Below are positions 16,665-27,699 of a DNA stretch of 64,000 bases, piece after piece. Position numbers and translations under genes: made by a program. The stretch's first letter is position 1. The number at the start of each line of letters is the position of its first letter. The notes below the pieces were generated by a model that was not told the origin of the DNA, searched no databases, and saw nothing but the letters and a program-made list of their open reading frames with translations. Source of the stretch: Georgenia wutianyii (GTDB lineage Bacteria; Actinomycetota; Actinomycetes; Actinomycetales; Actinomycetaceae); the NCBI RefSeq assembly GCF_006349365.1, contig NZ_CP040899.1, positions 3,286,001-3,350,000 on the forward strand, given 5' to 3'.

Positions 16665-16852
16665 GTCCGGCTCCCTCCGTCGTCCGGCCGACGCTAGGTT
16701 CCGGCGCCGGGTGGCCACGTCCGCCCGGGGGCGTCGCCGTGGTCCGCGCGGGGCGAACCCCGGTGTCGTCGTCGGTCGACGCCGGGCCGCACCGGCTCCC
16801 CACGGCGCGGGCCGGGGGCTACCGTGCTGGCACCGGCCGGAGGGGGGAGGAC

Positions 16853-17719
16853 GTGGACGAGGGGACGGTCCGCGAGGTGCTCGCCGAGCACGGGCTCGCG
16901 GCCGGCGTGGTGCGGCCGCTGGGCGGCGGGCTCGACCACGCGACCTTCCTCGTCGACGACGAGCTCGTCGTGCGTCTCGTCCGCGAGGAGGCCGACCGTG
17001 CGCGGGTCGTTCCCGAGGCCCGGCTGCTCGCGGCCGTCGCCGGCGCCGTGCCGCTGCCCGTGCCCGAGCCGCTCGTCGTCGACGCCGGACGTGGGTGCCT
17101 GGCCTACCGCAGGCTCCCGGGCCGCCCGGTGCTCGGGCTCCCCGGGGTCGCCGACCACGCCGTCGGCCTCGGGGAGGCCCTCGGCCGCTTCCTCGCCGCC
17201 CTGCACCGCCTGCCCACGGACCTCGCCGAGCCGGACGACGCGCCGCTGCGCGAGTGGCTCGAGGAGGCCCGCGCCCTCTACCCGGGGATCCGCACCCACG
17301 TCCCGGCGCACCACCGGGCGGCGGTGGAGGCGTTCCTCGCCGCGCCCCCGCCCGCCGAGGGCACTGCCCCCGTCCTCACCCACAACGACCTCGGTGCCGA
17401 GCACGTCCTCGTCGACGACGCGTGGCAGGTCACCGGGGTCGTCGACTGGGGCGACGCGGCGGTCACCGACCCGGCCCGCGACCTCGGCCTCCTCCTGCGC
17501 GACCTCGGACCCCGTGGACTGGACGCCGCGCTCACCGCCTACGGCCCGGGGATCGACGCCGCCGACCTCGAACGCGCCGCCTTCCACGCCAGGTGCGCAA
17601 CCCTCGCGGACCTCGCCTACGGGCTGGGGTCCGGCCTGACGGACTACACGGCCCAGGCCCTCACCGCGCTCGGCCGGCTCTTCCCCTCGGCCCACGCTGC
17701 TGACGGCGGAGACCCGTGA
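16853..17719 (+). CDS. Aminoglycoside phosphotransferase (APH)-family kinase
   Basis: A 288-residue small-molecule kinase. The N-lobe contains LVVRLVREEADRARVVPEA, where the family's ATP Lys is replaced or shifted (RL rather than RK). The catalytic loop is HNDLGAEHVLVD (about residue 175) and the metal-binding motif is VVDWGDAAVTDPARDL. Such proteins phosphorylate aminoglycosides, macrolides, homoserine or sugars; a resistance role should not be assumed. The GTG start follows an unusually strong GGAGGGGGGAGG purine run. It lies upstream of the NmrA-like gene with a 61-base gap. Confidence 0.85.
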   Translation: MDEGTVREVLAEHGLAAGVVRPLGGGLDHATFLVDDELVVRLVREEADRARVVPEARLLAAVAGAVPLPVPEPLVVDAGRGCLAYRRLPGRPVLGLPGVADHAVGLGEALGRFLAALHRLPTDLAEPDDAPLREWLEEARALYPGIRTHVPAHHRAAVEAFLAAPPPAEGTAPVLTHNDLGAEHVLVDDAWQVTGVVDWGDAAVTDPARDLGLLLRDLGPRGLDAALTAYGPGIDAADLERAAFHARCATLADLAYGLGSGLTDYTAQALTALGRLFPSAHAADGGDP

Positions 17720-17780
17720 CCGGTGTCGGAGGTGGCGCCCAGCCTCACGCCCACACCACACCCGAGAGGGAGGAACCACG

Positions 17781-18602
17781 ATGACCACGCCCCTCACCGA
17801 CACCGTCCTCGTCCTGGGCGGGACCGGCACCACCGGCAGCCGCGTCGTTGCCGGGCTCCGGGCCGCCGGCGTCCCCGCGCGTGCCGCCGGGCGCCGCACC
17901 GAGCCGCCCTTCGACTGGACCGACCCGGGCACGTGGGACGCCGTGCTCGACGGCGTCGGGCGGATGTACCTCCTGCTGCCCGACGACGTCGACCTGCCCG
18001 CCGGCTTCCTCGAGCGGGCAGCCGCCGCCGGGGTGCACCGCGTCGTGCTCCACTCCGACCGGGCCGTCGACCTCATGGACGTCACCCGCCTGCAGGAGGC
18101 GGAGCGTGCGGTGCGCGCGAGCGGCCTGGGGTGGACGGTCATCCGGCCCGACTGGTTCGCCCAGAACTTCGAGACGTTCTTCCGCGACGCCGTCCTCGAG
18201 GGCGAGCTGGCGCTGCCCGTCGGGGACGCCCGCCAGGGCTTCGTCGACGCGCAGGACATCGCCGACGTCGCCGTCCGCGCGCTCACCACCGACGACCACG
18301 TCGGGGAGGTGCTTGAGCTCACCGGGCCGCAGGCGCTGTCCTTCGCCGAGGCCGCCGACGTCGTCGGTGCGGCGGCCGGGCGCACCGTGCGCTTCGACGG
18401 CACCCCGGAGGCCTACCGCGCGGCGATGGGAGCGGCCGGGCTGCCCCTGGAGGTCGTCGAGGAGCTCGTCACGAGGTTCGGGGCGGTCGCCGCCGCCGGT
18501 GACACCACCCCCACGGGCACGGTCGAGCGCGTCCTCGGCCGCCCGGCGCGGTCGCTCGCCCGGTACGCGCAGGAGGCAGCCGCACGGGGCGTGTGGGCCT
18601 GA
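17781..18602 (+). CDS. NmrA-like NAD(P)-binding protein (atypical SDR)
   Basis: A 273-residue atypical short-chain dehydrogenase. The dinucleotide motif VLGGTGTTGSRVVAGL is at residues 11-26, there is VHRVVLHSDRAVDLMD and then WTVIRPDWFAQNFETFF, and GFVDAQDIADVAVRAL marks the conserved helix. This is the NmrA/azoreductase-like group. The ATG has GAGAGGGAGG upstream. A role in redox sensing or in reduction of a quinone or azo compound is possible, but nothing here fixes it. Confidence 0.85.
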   Translation: MTTPLTDTVLVLGGTGTTGSRVVAGLRAAGVPARAAGRRTEPPFDWTDPGTWDAVLDGVGRMYLLLPDDVDLPAGFLERAAAAGVHRVVLHSDRAVDLMDVTRLQEAERAVRASGLGWTVIRPDWFAQNFETFFRDAVLEGELALPVGDARQGFVDAQDIADVAVRALTTDDHVGEVLELTGPQALSFAEAADVVGAAAGRTVRFDGTPEAYRAAMGAAGLPLEVVEELVTRFGAVAAAGDTTPTGTVERVLGRPARSLARYAQEAAARGVWA

Positions 18603-18641
18603 GCGGGGAGCGGCCGGGGAGCTGTCCGCGCCGCCGCCGCC

Positions 18642-19157
18642 TCAGGACAGGGCGAGCCGGGGCGTCACCGGGGCGGGATCGGTGAGGATCCGGCCGTAGG
18701 TGAGGACGTCGACCCGCTCCCCGTCGATGAGGAACTTGCCGCGTTCGCGACCCTCGGGGACGAACCCGGCAGCCACCGCCACCCGGCCCGAGGCGGGGTT
18801 GTCGACCCGGTGCCCGAGCTCCAGCCGCTCGCACCCACCCTCCGCCAGCGCCCAGTCCGCCACCGTCGCCACGGCCGCGGCCGTCCAGCCCTTCCCGCGG
18901 TGCCGGGCGTGCATCCAGTACCAGACCCACCCGGTGCGGTTCTCCTCGTCGAGGTTGATCCCGACCGCGCCGCACAGGACGTCGTCCTCGCCGGTGACGG
19001 CGAAGACCCGGGAGCCCGGCGACGTGCACCGCGTGAGGTAGGCGCTCGCCTCGGCCGCGGTCGTGACCGCGCCCTGCCGGGCCATGTCGGACGAGGAGGC
19101 GAAGGCGTCGAGCACCGCGGGCGCGTCACTCGCCCGCACGGGCCTCAGCGTCGGCAC
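18642..19157 (-). CDS. GNAT-family N-acetyltransferase (RimJ/RimL-like)
   Basis: A 171-residue acetyltransferase: LRPVRASDAPAVLDAFASS at the N-terminus, WYWMHARHRGKGWTAAAVA as the acetyl-CoA motif (residues 78-96), and LELGHRVDNPASGRVAVAAG with GFVPEGRERGKF as the terminal block typical of RimJ/RimL relatives. The GTG start lies 1 base after the menG stop codon, so it is the second gene of a menG unit. Its acceptor (protein N-terminus or small molecule) is unknown. Confidence 0.87.
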   Translation of the reverse strand: MPTLRPVRASDAPAVLDAFASSSDMARQGAVTTAAEASAYLTRCTSPGSRVFAVTGEDDVLCGAVGINLDEENRTGWVWYWMHARHRGKGWTAAAVATVADWALAEGGCERLELGHRVDNPASGRVAVAAGFVPEGRERGKFLIDGERVDVLTYGRILTDPAPVTPRLALS

Positions 19158-19158
19158 C

Positions 19159-19887
19159 TCAGACGGGCTTCTGGGCCCAGTGGACGGCCATCGTGCCGAA
19201 CATGTGCAGCCGGTGGCCGATGTCGACGAAGCCGGCGTCGGCGAGCATGTCGTGGATCTGCGCGGGGGTGCGGAACCCGCGGGAGGTGCGCGAGAGGTAC
19301 TCGTAGGCCTCGGGGTCCTTGGCGATGAGGCGCGCGATCAGCGGCACCACCCAGCGGATGTAGGCCGTGGAGAACGGCCAGAAGACGTTCTTGGGCGCGG
19401 GTGACATCTCCAGGGCGGCCATCCAGCCGCCCGGCTTGAGGACGCGGAACTGCTCGGCGAGCGTCGTCGGGATGTCGGTGACGTTGCGCAGCAGGTAGCC
19501 GTGGGTGACGGCGTCGAAGGTCGCGTCGGGGAAGGGCAGGTCCATCGCGTCGGCCTGCACCCAGGTGATGCGGTCGCCGCCGGGGCGGGCCTTGCCGATC
19601 TCCATCATCCCCGGCGAGATGTCCGCGCCGGTGACCTGCGCGGCGGGCCGGGTGCGCAGCACCTCGAACGCGACGTCGCCGGTGCCGGTCGCGAGGTCGA
19701 GGACGACAGGCTCGATCGGCAGCCGAGCCCGCTCGACCGTCCGCCGCACCAGCCGCGGCTCCTGACCCCACGTCATGACGAGGTTCATGAGGTCGTACCG
19801 GTCGGCGATGCCGTTGAACATGTCCGCGACCTTGGCGCCATGGGCGTCCTGCGGGGTCGCGGCTCCGTTGTCGTCCTGCGCGCTCAC
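19159..19887 (-). CDS. menG: Demethylmenaquinone methyltransferase (UbiE/MenG family)
   Basis: A 242-residue class I SAM-dependent methyltransferase that would carry out the last step of menaquinone synthesis. Signature segments are KVADMFNGIADRYDLMN near the N-terminus, the SAM site VLDLATGTGDVAFEVL, QADAMDLPFPDATFDAVTHG, and LLRNVTDIPTTLAEQFRVLK followed by PGGWMAALEMSPAP. The usual GFGLRN appears as GYLLRN. I choose the GTG at 19887: a TAGCGT box ends 7 bases before it, and the other in-frame GTG at 19896 overlaps that box. It is followed directly by an acetyltransferase gene. Confidence 0.9.
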   Translation of the reverse strand: MSAQDDNGAATPQDAHGAKVADMFNGIADRYDLMNLVMTWGQEPRLVRRTVERARLPIEPVVLDLATGTGDVAFEVLRTRPAAQVTGADISPGMMEIGKARPGGDRITWVQADAMDLPFPDATFDAVTHGYLLRNVTDIPTTLAEQFRVLKPGGWMAALEMSPAPKNVFWPFSTAYIRWVVPLIARLIAKDPEAYEYLSRTSRGFRTPAQIHDMLADAGFVDIGHRLHMFGTMAVHWAQKPV

Positions 19888-19894
19888 CCGCCCC

Positions 19895-19900
19895 ACGCTA
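19895..19900 (-). promoter_or_regulatory. -10 box TAGCGT, leaderless promoter of menG
   Basis: The minus strand reads TAGCGT, 7 bases (GGGGCGG), GTG at 19887. Confidence 0.5.
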
Positions 19901-19935
19901 CCCGGCCCGGCGCCCTGCCCGGTCCCCGCGGGCCG

Positions 19936-20280
19936 TCACGGCCCGAGGAAGGCGACGGCGACGAACCGGGTGTCCGTGACGGCGACGAGGTGCCCCGGGG
20001 TGTTCACCGGGACGTGGAGGACGTCGCCGGTACGGGCGGCGAGGTCCGCGCGCGTCGTCAGGAGCTCGACATGGCCGTCCACCACCACCCAGATCTCCTC
20101 GTCCGCCGCGGCGAGGCCGACCCGGTCACCGGCGCGCAGCAGCCCGGTCCGCACCGCGAGCCCGTCCGCCTCCGGCGCCTCGCCGAGGGTGACGCGGTGG
20201 TCCTGCGCCGCGCGAGCCAGAGCTGCGCGCGCCCACGCAGCCACGCGCGTCAGCGGTGTCGTCGTCTGGTCGGGCTCCAT
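19936..20280 (-). CDS. Cupin-domain protein
   Basis: A 114-residue protein with a C-terminal single cupin barrel: EEIWVVVDGHVELLTTRAD and GDVLHVPVNTPGHLVAV (residues 85-101) give the two cupin motifs, with one likely metal His (PGHL) and a Glu in EEIWVV. The N-terminal 30 residues are helical. The ligand is unknown. GAGGACG precedes the ATG at 20280. It stands between menG and an MFS gene on the same strand, with gaps of 40-110 bases. Confidence 0.78.
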   Translation of the reverse strand: MEPDQTTTPLTRVAAWARAALARAAQDHRVTLGEAPEADGLAVRTGLLRAGDRVGLAAADEEIWVVVDGHVELLTTRADLAARTGDVLHVPVNTPGHLVAVTDTRFVAVAFLGP

Positions 20281-20386
20281 CGTCCTCACGTCCTTCCTCG
20301 CCGGCCGCCGGCCCGACCGGGCCGACGCGGAGCACGAACGCGCTCTACCCGGGTAGTCGCCCGCGTGCGCCGGTTCGTGAGGTGGC

Positions 20387-21613
20387 TCAGCCGCCGAGCT
20401 CTGGGCCGGCGGCGTCGTCCCGGTGGAGGGTCTCCCGGGCGAACAGCCAGGCGACCGCGGCGAGGACGGTGATGACGCCCGTGACACCGAACGCGGCGCC
20501 GTAGCCGAACCGGTCGGCGAGCGCGCCGGCGAGCACCGGGCCGAGGATCGCGCCGGTGTCCTGCGCCATCTGGAAGCCGGCGAACACCTTGCCGCCGCTG
20601 CGCTCGTTGCCGACGACGTCGGCGACCGTCGCCTGCTGCGCGGGGTTGAGCAGCCCGGCACCTGCGCCCGCGAGCGCCGAGAGGACGAGGACCGTGCCGA
20701 TGTCCCCGGCGAGCCCGAGCACGGCGGTGAAGACGCCGTTGACGAGCAGCCCGACGAGGATGAGCGGGCGTCGGCCGCGGGCGTCGGCCAGCCGCCCGGC
20801 GGCGTTGAGCGCCAGCGCGTTGCCGACGGCGAAGGCTGCGAGCGCCGCCCCCGCGGACCACGGCCCGGCGTCCAGCGCCGCGGCCGCGAAGAGCGGGACG
20901 AGCGCGACCCGCACCCCGAAGCTCGACCAGCCGTTGGCGAACCCGGAGACGAGCGCGGCGCGGAACGCGCTGTCACGCAGCGCCTCGGCGAACACCATCG
21001 GCGGCTGCTGCGGCTCGTCCACGGTGCGGGTGGGGCCGGCGCCGGTCTCGGGGAGCAGCCGCCACACGACGCCCGTCGCGAGCACGAGTGCCACCGCGTA
21101 GACCATGAACGGGATCCGCAGCCCGAGCTCGGCGAGCACCCCGCCGATGACCGGACCGCCGATGTTCCCCACGAGGAAGGCCGTCGCGTACAAGGAGGCG
21201 GCCCGGCCCCGCGCCGTCGGCGGTGCGAGGCGCACGATGAGGCCCATCGCCGAGACGGTGAACATCGTCGACCCGATCCCGCCGAGCCCGCGGAAGACGA
21301 GCAGCTGCACGTAGTCCTGCGCGAACGCCGTCGCCAGGCTCGAGACCGCCACGACGAGCAGTCCCGCGAGATACACGCGGCGCTCCCCCAGCCGGGTGAT
21401 GAGGGCGCCGCCCGCCGGCGCGAAGACCAGCCGGGTGAGGGAGAAGGCGCTGACGACGAACGACGCCGCCGCGACCGACACGTCGAAGGACCGGGCGAAC
21501 TGCGGCAGGACGGGGGCGACGAGCCCGTAGCCGAGCGCGATGATCAGCGCGGCGCCCGCGAGGACCCAGATCTCCCTCGGGAGCGGCGGGCGGGAGGAGG
21601 GTGCGGAGGACAT
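20387..21613 (-). CDS. MFS transporter
   Basis: A 408-residue transporter with twelve hydrophobic segments. The loop 2-3 signature is GGALITRLGERRVYLAGL (about residues 68-85) and its second-half copy is AAGRLADARGRRPLILVGL. It resembles drug/proton antiporters of the MFS_1 family (motif C region GNIGGPVIGGVL in helix 5, GAILGPVLAGAL in helix 11), which supports export rather than uptake. The cargo is unknown. It starts at an ATG closely preceded by a GATACT box (8 bases), which may be another leaderless promoter. Confidence 0.9.
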   Translation of the reverse strand: MSSAPSSRPPLPREIWVLAGAALIIALGYGLVAPVLPQFARSFDVSVAAASFVVSAFSLTRLVFAPAGGALITRLGERRVYLAGLLVVAVSSLATAFAQDYVQLLVFRGLGGIGSTMFTVSAMGLIVRLAPPTARGRAASLYATAFLVGNIGGPVIGGVLAELGLRIPFMVYAVALVLATGVVWRLLPETGAGPTRTVDEPQQPPMVFAEALRDSAFRAALVSGFANGWSSFGVRVALVPLFAAAALDAGPWSAGAALAAFAVGNALALNAAGRLADARGRRPLILVGLLVNGVFTAVLGLAGDIGTVLVLSALAGAGAGLLNPAQQATVADVVGNERSGGKVFAGFQMAQDTGAILGPVLAGALADRFGYGAAFGVTGVITVLAAVAWLFARETLHRDDAAGPELGG

Positions 21614-21709
21614 CGCCCGCCAGTATCCCCCGCGCCCCGGCGCGTGGTCCGGCCGGGCGGGTGTCCGCCTCCCCCACCCGGAGGGTCGCAGGGGCTCAGC
21701 CTCCGCGGG

Positions 21710-22630
21710 TCACGGGGTGGGCATCCCGCCGGTGACGGCGAGCGTCTCCCCCAGGACGTAGCTCGACTCGGGCGAGGCGAGGAAGACGTAGGCGGGGGCG
21801 AGCTCGGTGGGCTGCCCGGCGCGGCCGAGCGGCGTGCTCTTGCCGAACTCCGGCAGGTCCTCGACCGGCTGGCCGTGGGAGGGCTGCAGCGGCGTCCAGA
21901 TCGGCCCGGGGGCGACGGCGTTGACCCGGATCCCCTTGGGGGCGAGCTCCTGGGCCAGGCCCTTGGTGAAGTTGTTGATCGCGGCCTTCGTCGAGGCGTA
22001 GTCGAGCAGCGGCGGGGGCGGCTGGTAGGCGACGACGGACGTGGAGTTGATGATCGCCGAGCCCGGGGGCAGGTGCGGCAGGGCGGCCTTGGTCACCCGG
22101 AAGGTCGCGAGGACGTTGGCCTCGAAGGTCTGGACGATCTGCTCGTCCGGGGTCTCCTCGAGGCTGTCGTTGGCGATCTGCTTGGCCGCGTTGTTCACGA
22201 GGATGTCGAGCCCGCCGAGCTCGGCGACCGTACGTTCGACGATGCCGCTGCACAAGGCCGGGTCCGTGAGGTCACCGGGCAGCTTGACCGCCCTGCGCCC
22301 GGACTCGGTGATGATCCGGACGACCTCGTCGGCGTCCTTCTCCTCCTCGGGCAGGTAGCTGATGGCGACGTCGGCGCCCTCGCGGGCGAAGGCCACGGCC
22401 ACCGCCGCGCCGATCCCGGAGTCCCCGCCGGTGACGAGCGCGCGGCGCCCCTCGAGGCGGCCGGTGCCGCGGTAGGAGAACTCCCCGATGTCCGGCTTGG
22501 GCGTCATCTCGGCCTGCAGGCCGGGTTCCGCCTGCACCTGCTCCGGCGGGGTGATCTCCGGGTAGCGGGTCACGGGGTTCTGGAACGTCAGCTGGTCGGT
22601 GCGGGTCGTGTCGGCGTCATCAGCGGCCAC
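21710..22630 (-). CDS. SDR-family oxidoreductase (YghA-like)
   Basis: A 306-residue short-chain dehydrogenase with the 45-residue N-terminal extension (FQNPVTRYPEITPPEQ, then EFSYRGTGRLEGRRALVTGG in part) typical of the YghA/general-stress-protein 39 group. It has the cofactor motif GGDSGIGAAVAVAF, DILVNNAAKQI, the catalytic Ser in INSTSVVAYQ and an intact YASTKAA Tyr/Lys pair. Relatives are induced by general or osmotic stress and act on aldehydes or glutathione-type adducts; the substrate here is unknown. It starts at a GTG preceded by AAGGAGAGTGA. Confidence 0.9.
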   Translation of the reverse strand: MAADDADTTRTDQLTFQNPVTRYPEITPPEQVQAEPGLQAEMTPKPDIGEFSYRGTGRLEGRRALVTGGDSGIGAAVAVAFAREGADVAISYLPEEEKDADEVVRIITESGRRAVKLPGDLTDPALCSGIVERTVAELGGLDILVNNAAKQIANDSLEETPDEQIVQTFEANVLATFRVTKAALPHLPPGSAIINSTSVVAYQPPPPLLDYASTKAAINNFTKGLAQELAPKGIRVNAVAPGPIWTPLQPSHGQPVEDLPEFGKSTPLGRAGQPTELAPAYVFLASPESSYVLGETLAVTGGMPTP

Positions 22631-22827
22631 AGGTCACTCTCCTTGCCGTCGGGGAAGCCTCAAGTCTGCGCAAGCCTCCACCCGCCCGCATCCGGAGCCA
22701 CCCGGTCCCCGGTTCCCGCGCCACCCGCCGAGAGCGGGGCGGGCGGGTGGGGATTTGCGCGGCGCGCGCGTGCGGGTGGTCCCCTGGGGCGGGCCCTTGG
22801 TCACGGGTCGGGGGCGTTCGGCCGGTC

Positions 22828-22833
22828 TACCGT
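22828..22833 (+). promoter_or_regulatory. -10 box TACCGT, candidate hppA promoter
   Basis: TACCGT occurs in GGCCGGTCTACCGTGGAAGG, about 65 bases before the hppA start. Upstream, CCACCCGCC and GGCGGGTGG (about 22724-22751) make a strong hairpin that could end transcription coming from the left. Confidence 0.4.
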
Positions 22834-22897
22834 GGAAGGACAGCGGCAGAGTCGTCGCAGGGCGACCCTGCCGACCGTCGAGGTCTCGAGGTCTGCT

Positions 22898-25453
<2,556 letters not shown>

Positions 25454-25460
25454 GCCGGCC

Positions 25461-26534
25461 GTGGGCGTCGTCGTCCGCCTGAGCAGCGTCCGCGTCGAGG
25501 ACGGTCGGGTCGTCGGCCACGACGCGGGCGCCACGCTCGTGCGCCGGCTGCTGCGCGTGTTCCCCGGCTCCCAGGTGATCGGTCCGGTCGCCCAGGAGTG
25601 CGACGGGTTCTCGGTCGTCCCGCTGGAGGACGTGTGGGGCGCCGTCGTCGTCAACATGGACGTCATCGACTCCCCGAGCCTGTGGCACACGCTGCGGCTG
25701 CGCGACCCTGACCCGCAGATCATGAACTTCGTGTGGTGGCACCCCTCGCGGTACGAGCACCGGGTCGAGACGGCGTGCCTCGCGCTGTCCTGCGCGCTGT
25801 TCCCGACGTTCTGCAACTCCGAGCGGACGGCCACCGAGGTCCGCGAGACCGTGGCGGCGTGGACGGCCCCGCACCTGTACGAGCGCGCCCGCACCGCGTG
25901 GGTCAACCTCGGCGTGCGGCTCGACCACGCGCAGCCGCGGGAGGAGCCGGCGGTGCCCGTCGTCCTCTACCCGGCGATCTCGCTGGACAAGCGCAAGCGC
26001 CCGGACCTCTTCCTGCACGTCGTGGAGCGGGTCGCGGCGCGCACCCCCGTCCGCGTCGAGGCGCGGCTGGAGGAGTCCCAGCTCGTCGAGGAGCCGGCAC
26101 TGGCCCTGTCCGGTCGCGAGTGGGCGTGGGTGGGGCCGCTCACCGCGAGCCGCGCGACGTACTGGGAGCACCTCGCCCGCACGACGGCGTTCCTCGCCAC
26201 CGCGTGGGAGGAGTCCTACGGGCTCGCCTACGTCGAGGCGCTCGTCGCGGGGGCGGTGGGCGTCTTCCCCGACCGGCCGTGGGTGCGGGGCGTCGTCCCG
26301 CCGAGCTACCCGTTCGTCTACCGGGACGCCGACGAGGCCGAGGACATGCTCCACCGGGCGGTGACCGACACCGCGGCCTGCCGCCGCGAGCTCGACCGCG
26401 CCGCCGGCGGGGACTTCCAGGGCTGGCTGCGCGCCCGGCACGACGACGACGCCTTCGACCGCGCGGTGCGGTACTGGGTGCGTCAGTGGTTCGGCGTGCC
26501 GGTCGAGCCGCTCAGCGGGCCCGCGCGGCCGTGA
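25461..26534 (+). CDS. Putative glycosyltransferase (GT-B-like)
   Basis: A 357-residue protein without signal peptide or membrane segment. The second half has GT4-like elements: LYPAISLDKRKRPDLFLHVV (substrate/nucleotide lobe entry), RTTAFLATAWEESYGLAYVE with the typical ESYGL-A-EA helix near residue 255, and GAVGVFPDRPWVRGVVP. The first half contains NFVWWHPSRYEHRVET and FPTFCNSERTATEV. This fits an actinobacterial group annotated as glycosyltransferase; donor and acceptor are unknown. The GTG lies 7 bases after the hppA stop, so the two are probably cotranscribed, but the functional link is unclear. Confidence 0.65.
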   Translation: MGVVVRLSSVRVEDGRVVGHDAGATLVRRLLRVFPGSQVIGPVAQECDGFSVVPLEDVWGAVVVNMDVIDSPSLWHTLRLRDPDPQIMNFVWWHPSRYEHRVETACLALSCALFPTFCNSERTATEVRETVAAWTAPHLYERARTAWVNLGVRLDHAQPREEPAVPVVLYPAISLDKRKRPDLFLHVVERVAARTPVRVEARLEESQLVEEPALALSGREWAWVGPLTASRATYWEHLARTTAFLATAWEESYGLAYVEALVAGAVGVFPDRPWVRGVVPPSYPFVYRDADEAEDMLHRAVTDTAACRRELDRAAGGDFQGWLRARHDDDAFDRAVRYWVRQWFGVPVEPLSGPARP

Positions 26535-26568
26535 GCGCGTCCGCCGCGCGCGGTCACGGCGGGGCGGG

Positions 26569-27603
26569 TCATCCGCCGATGGCCTCGACGACGGCGGAGA
26601 ACACCCGGGGCAGGCGCTGGGCGGCGGGCACGAGCAGCGGCCGCGCCGGGGAGCCGCCGACGGCGAGCAGCGCCCGGGTGAGGACGCGGTGGCGGCGCAC
26701 GACCCGCCGCCATGCCCGCTCGTAGCCCGGCAGGTCCCCGGAGACGAGGTGGTCGACCGCCGCGCGCGCCTGGGCGAGGGCGAGGCTGATCCCCTCGCCG
26801 GTGAGCGCGTCGACGTACCCGGAGGCGTCACCGACGAGCAGCACCCGCCCGGCCACGCGCCGGCGTGACTCCTGGCGCAGGGGACCGGCACCGCGCACGG
26901 TGGAGGTGGCGACGGCCCCGGCGAGCCGCTCGAGCAGCTCGGGGAAGGCGGCGAGGTGCTCCTCGTACGGCGCGCGCCTCGTCGTGAGGACGGCGACGCC
27001 CACCTCCTCCTCCCCCACCGGCGTCACGTAGGCCTCGGCGTGCTCGGCCCAGTGCACCTCGACGTGGTCGGTCCACGGGGCGAGGCGCACGTGGCGGCGC
27101 AGGCCGTAGCGCGCCGGGCCGCGGGTGGCGGCGTCGAGGCCGAGGGCGCGCCGCAGCGGGGAGTGCAGGCCGTCGGCGGCGACGACGTACCCGGCGGGCA
27201 GGCCGTCGACGAGGACCCCGCCGCGCTGCTGCTCGACCCGCTCCACGCGGGCCTGCTCCACCGGGATCCCGGCGGCGCGCACGGCCTCGCGCAGCGCGGC
27301 GTGCAGCTCGGTGCGGCGCACCCCGCGCCCGGGCGGGCCGCGGAAGCGCGTCGCGGCGCTGCGGCCGGGGGCGCAGTAGCGGATGCCGACGATCTCCCGC
27401 CCGGCGGGCCGCACGCCGAGCGCCTCGAGATGGGCGACGCCGGCGGGCATGACGCCCTCCCCGCACGCCTTGTCGACGACGCCCGCGCGCGGGTCGCGCA
27501 CGAGCACCGACAGGCCCGCCGCGCGGGCGTGGAGGGCGGTGGCGAGGCCCGCCGGGCCGCCACCGGCGACGACGACGTCGACCGCGTGCGTGCTCGCGAT
27601 CAC
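26569..27603 (-). CDS. FAD-dependent oxidoreductase/monooxygenase of the phenolic-lipid type
   Basis: A 344-residue flavoprotein of the geranylgeranyl-reductase/PHBH superfamily. It has the FAD dinucleotide fold VVAGGGPAGLATALHARAAG (residues 11-30), the CGEGVMP motif, a second FAD contact VAADGLHSPLRR, and GDASGYVDALTGEGISLAL near residue 258. It lies within 2 kb of a type III PKS and an ICMT-like methyltransferase. In Streptomyces griseus the SrsC flavoprotein hydroxylates type III PKS products next to SrsA and SrsB, so a similar ring hydroxylation or quinone formation is likely here. The alternative is reduction of an isoprenoid chain (menaquinone reductase-like). Confidence 0.82.
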   Translation of the reverse strand: MIASTHAVDVVVAGGGPAGLATALHARAAGLSVLVRDPRAGVVDKACGEGVMPAGVAHLEALGVRPAGREIVGIRYCAPGRSAATRFRGPPGRGVRRTELHAALREAVRAAGIPVEQARVERVEQQRGGVLVDGLPAGYVVAADGLHSPLRRALGLDAATRGPARYGLRRHVRLAPWTDHVEVHWAEHAEAYVTPVGEEEVGVAVLTTRRAPYEEHLAAFPELLERLAGAVATSTVRGAGPLRQESRRRVAGRVLLVGDASGYVDALTGEGISLALAQARAAVDHLVSGDLPGYERAWRRVVRRHRVLTRALLAVGGSPARPLLVPAAQRLPRVFSAVVEAIGG

Positions 27604-27699
27604 GTGGGCCTCCTCTGGTCCGGCGCGCCCACGGTCTCATATCCTCGAAGGGCTGGCCGATCAGGCAGGGGACAGCTCCGCCCGACCCGGGGAGACCCT

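Noticed and set aside
16853..17719. Phosphotransferase as an aminoglycoside-resistance gene
   Set aside because: Only the general APH kinase motifs are present; the family covers many metabolic kinases and nothing in context points to resistance.
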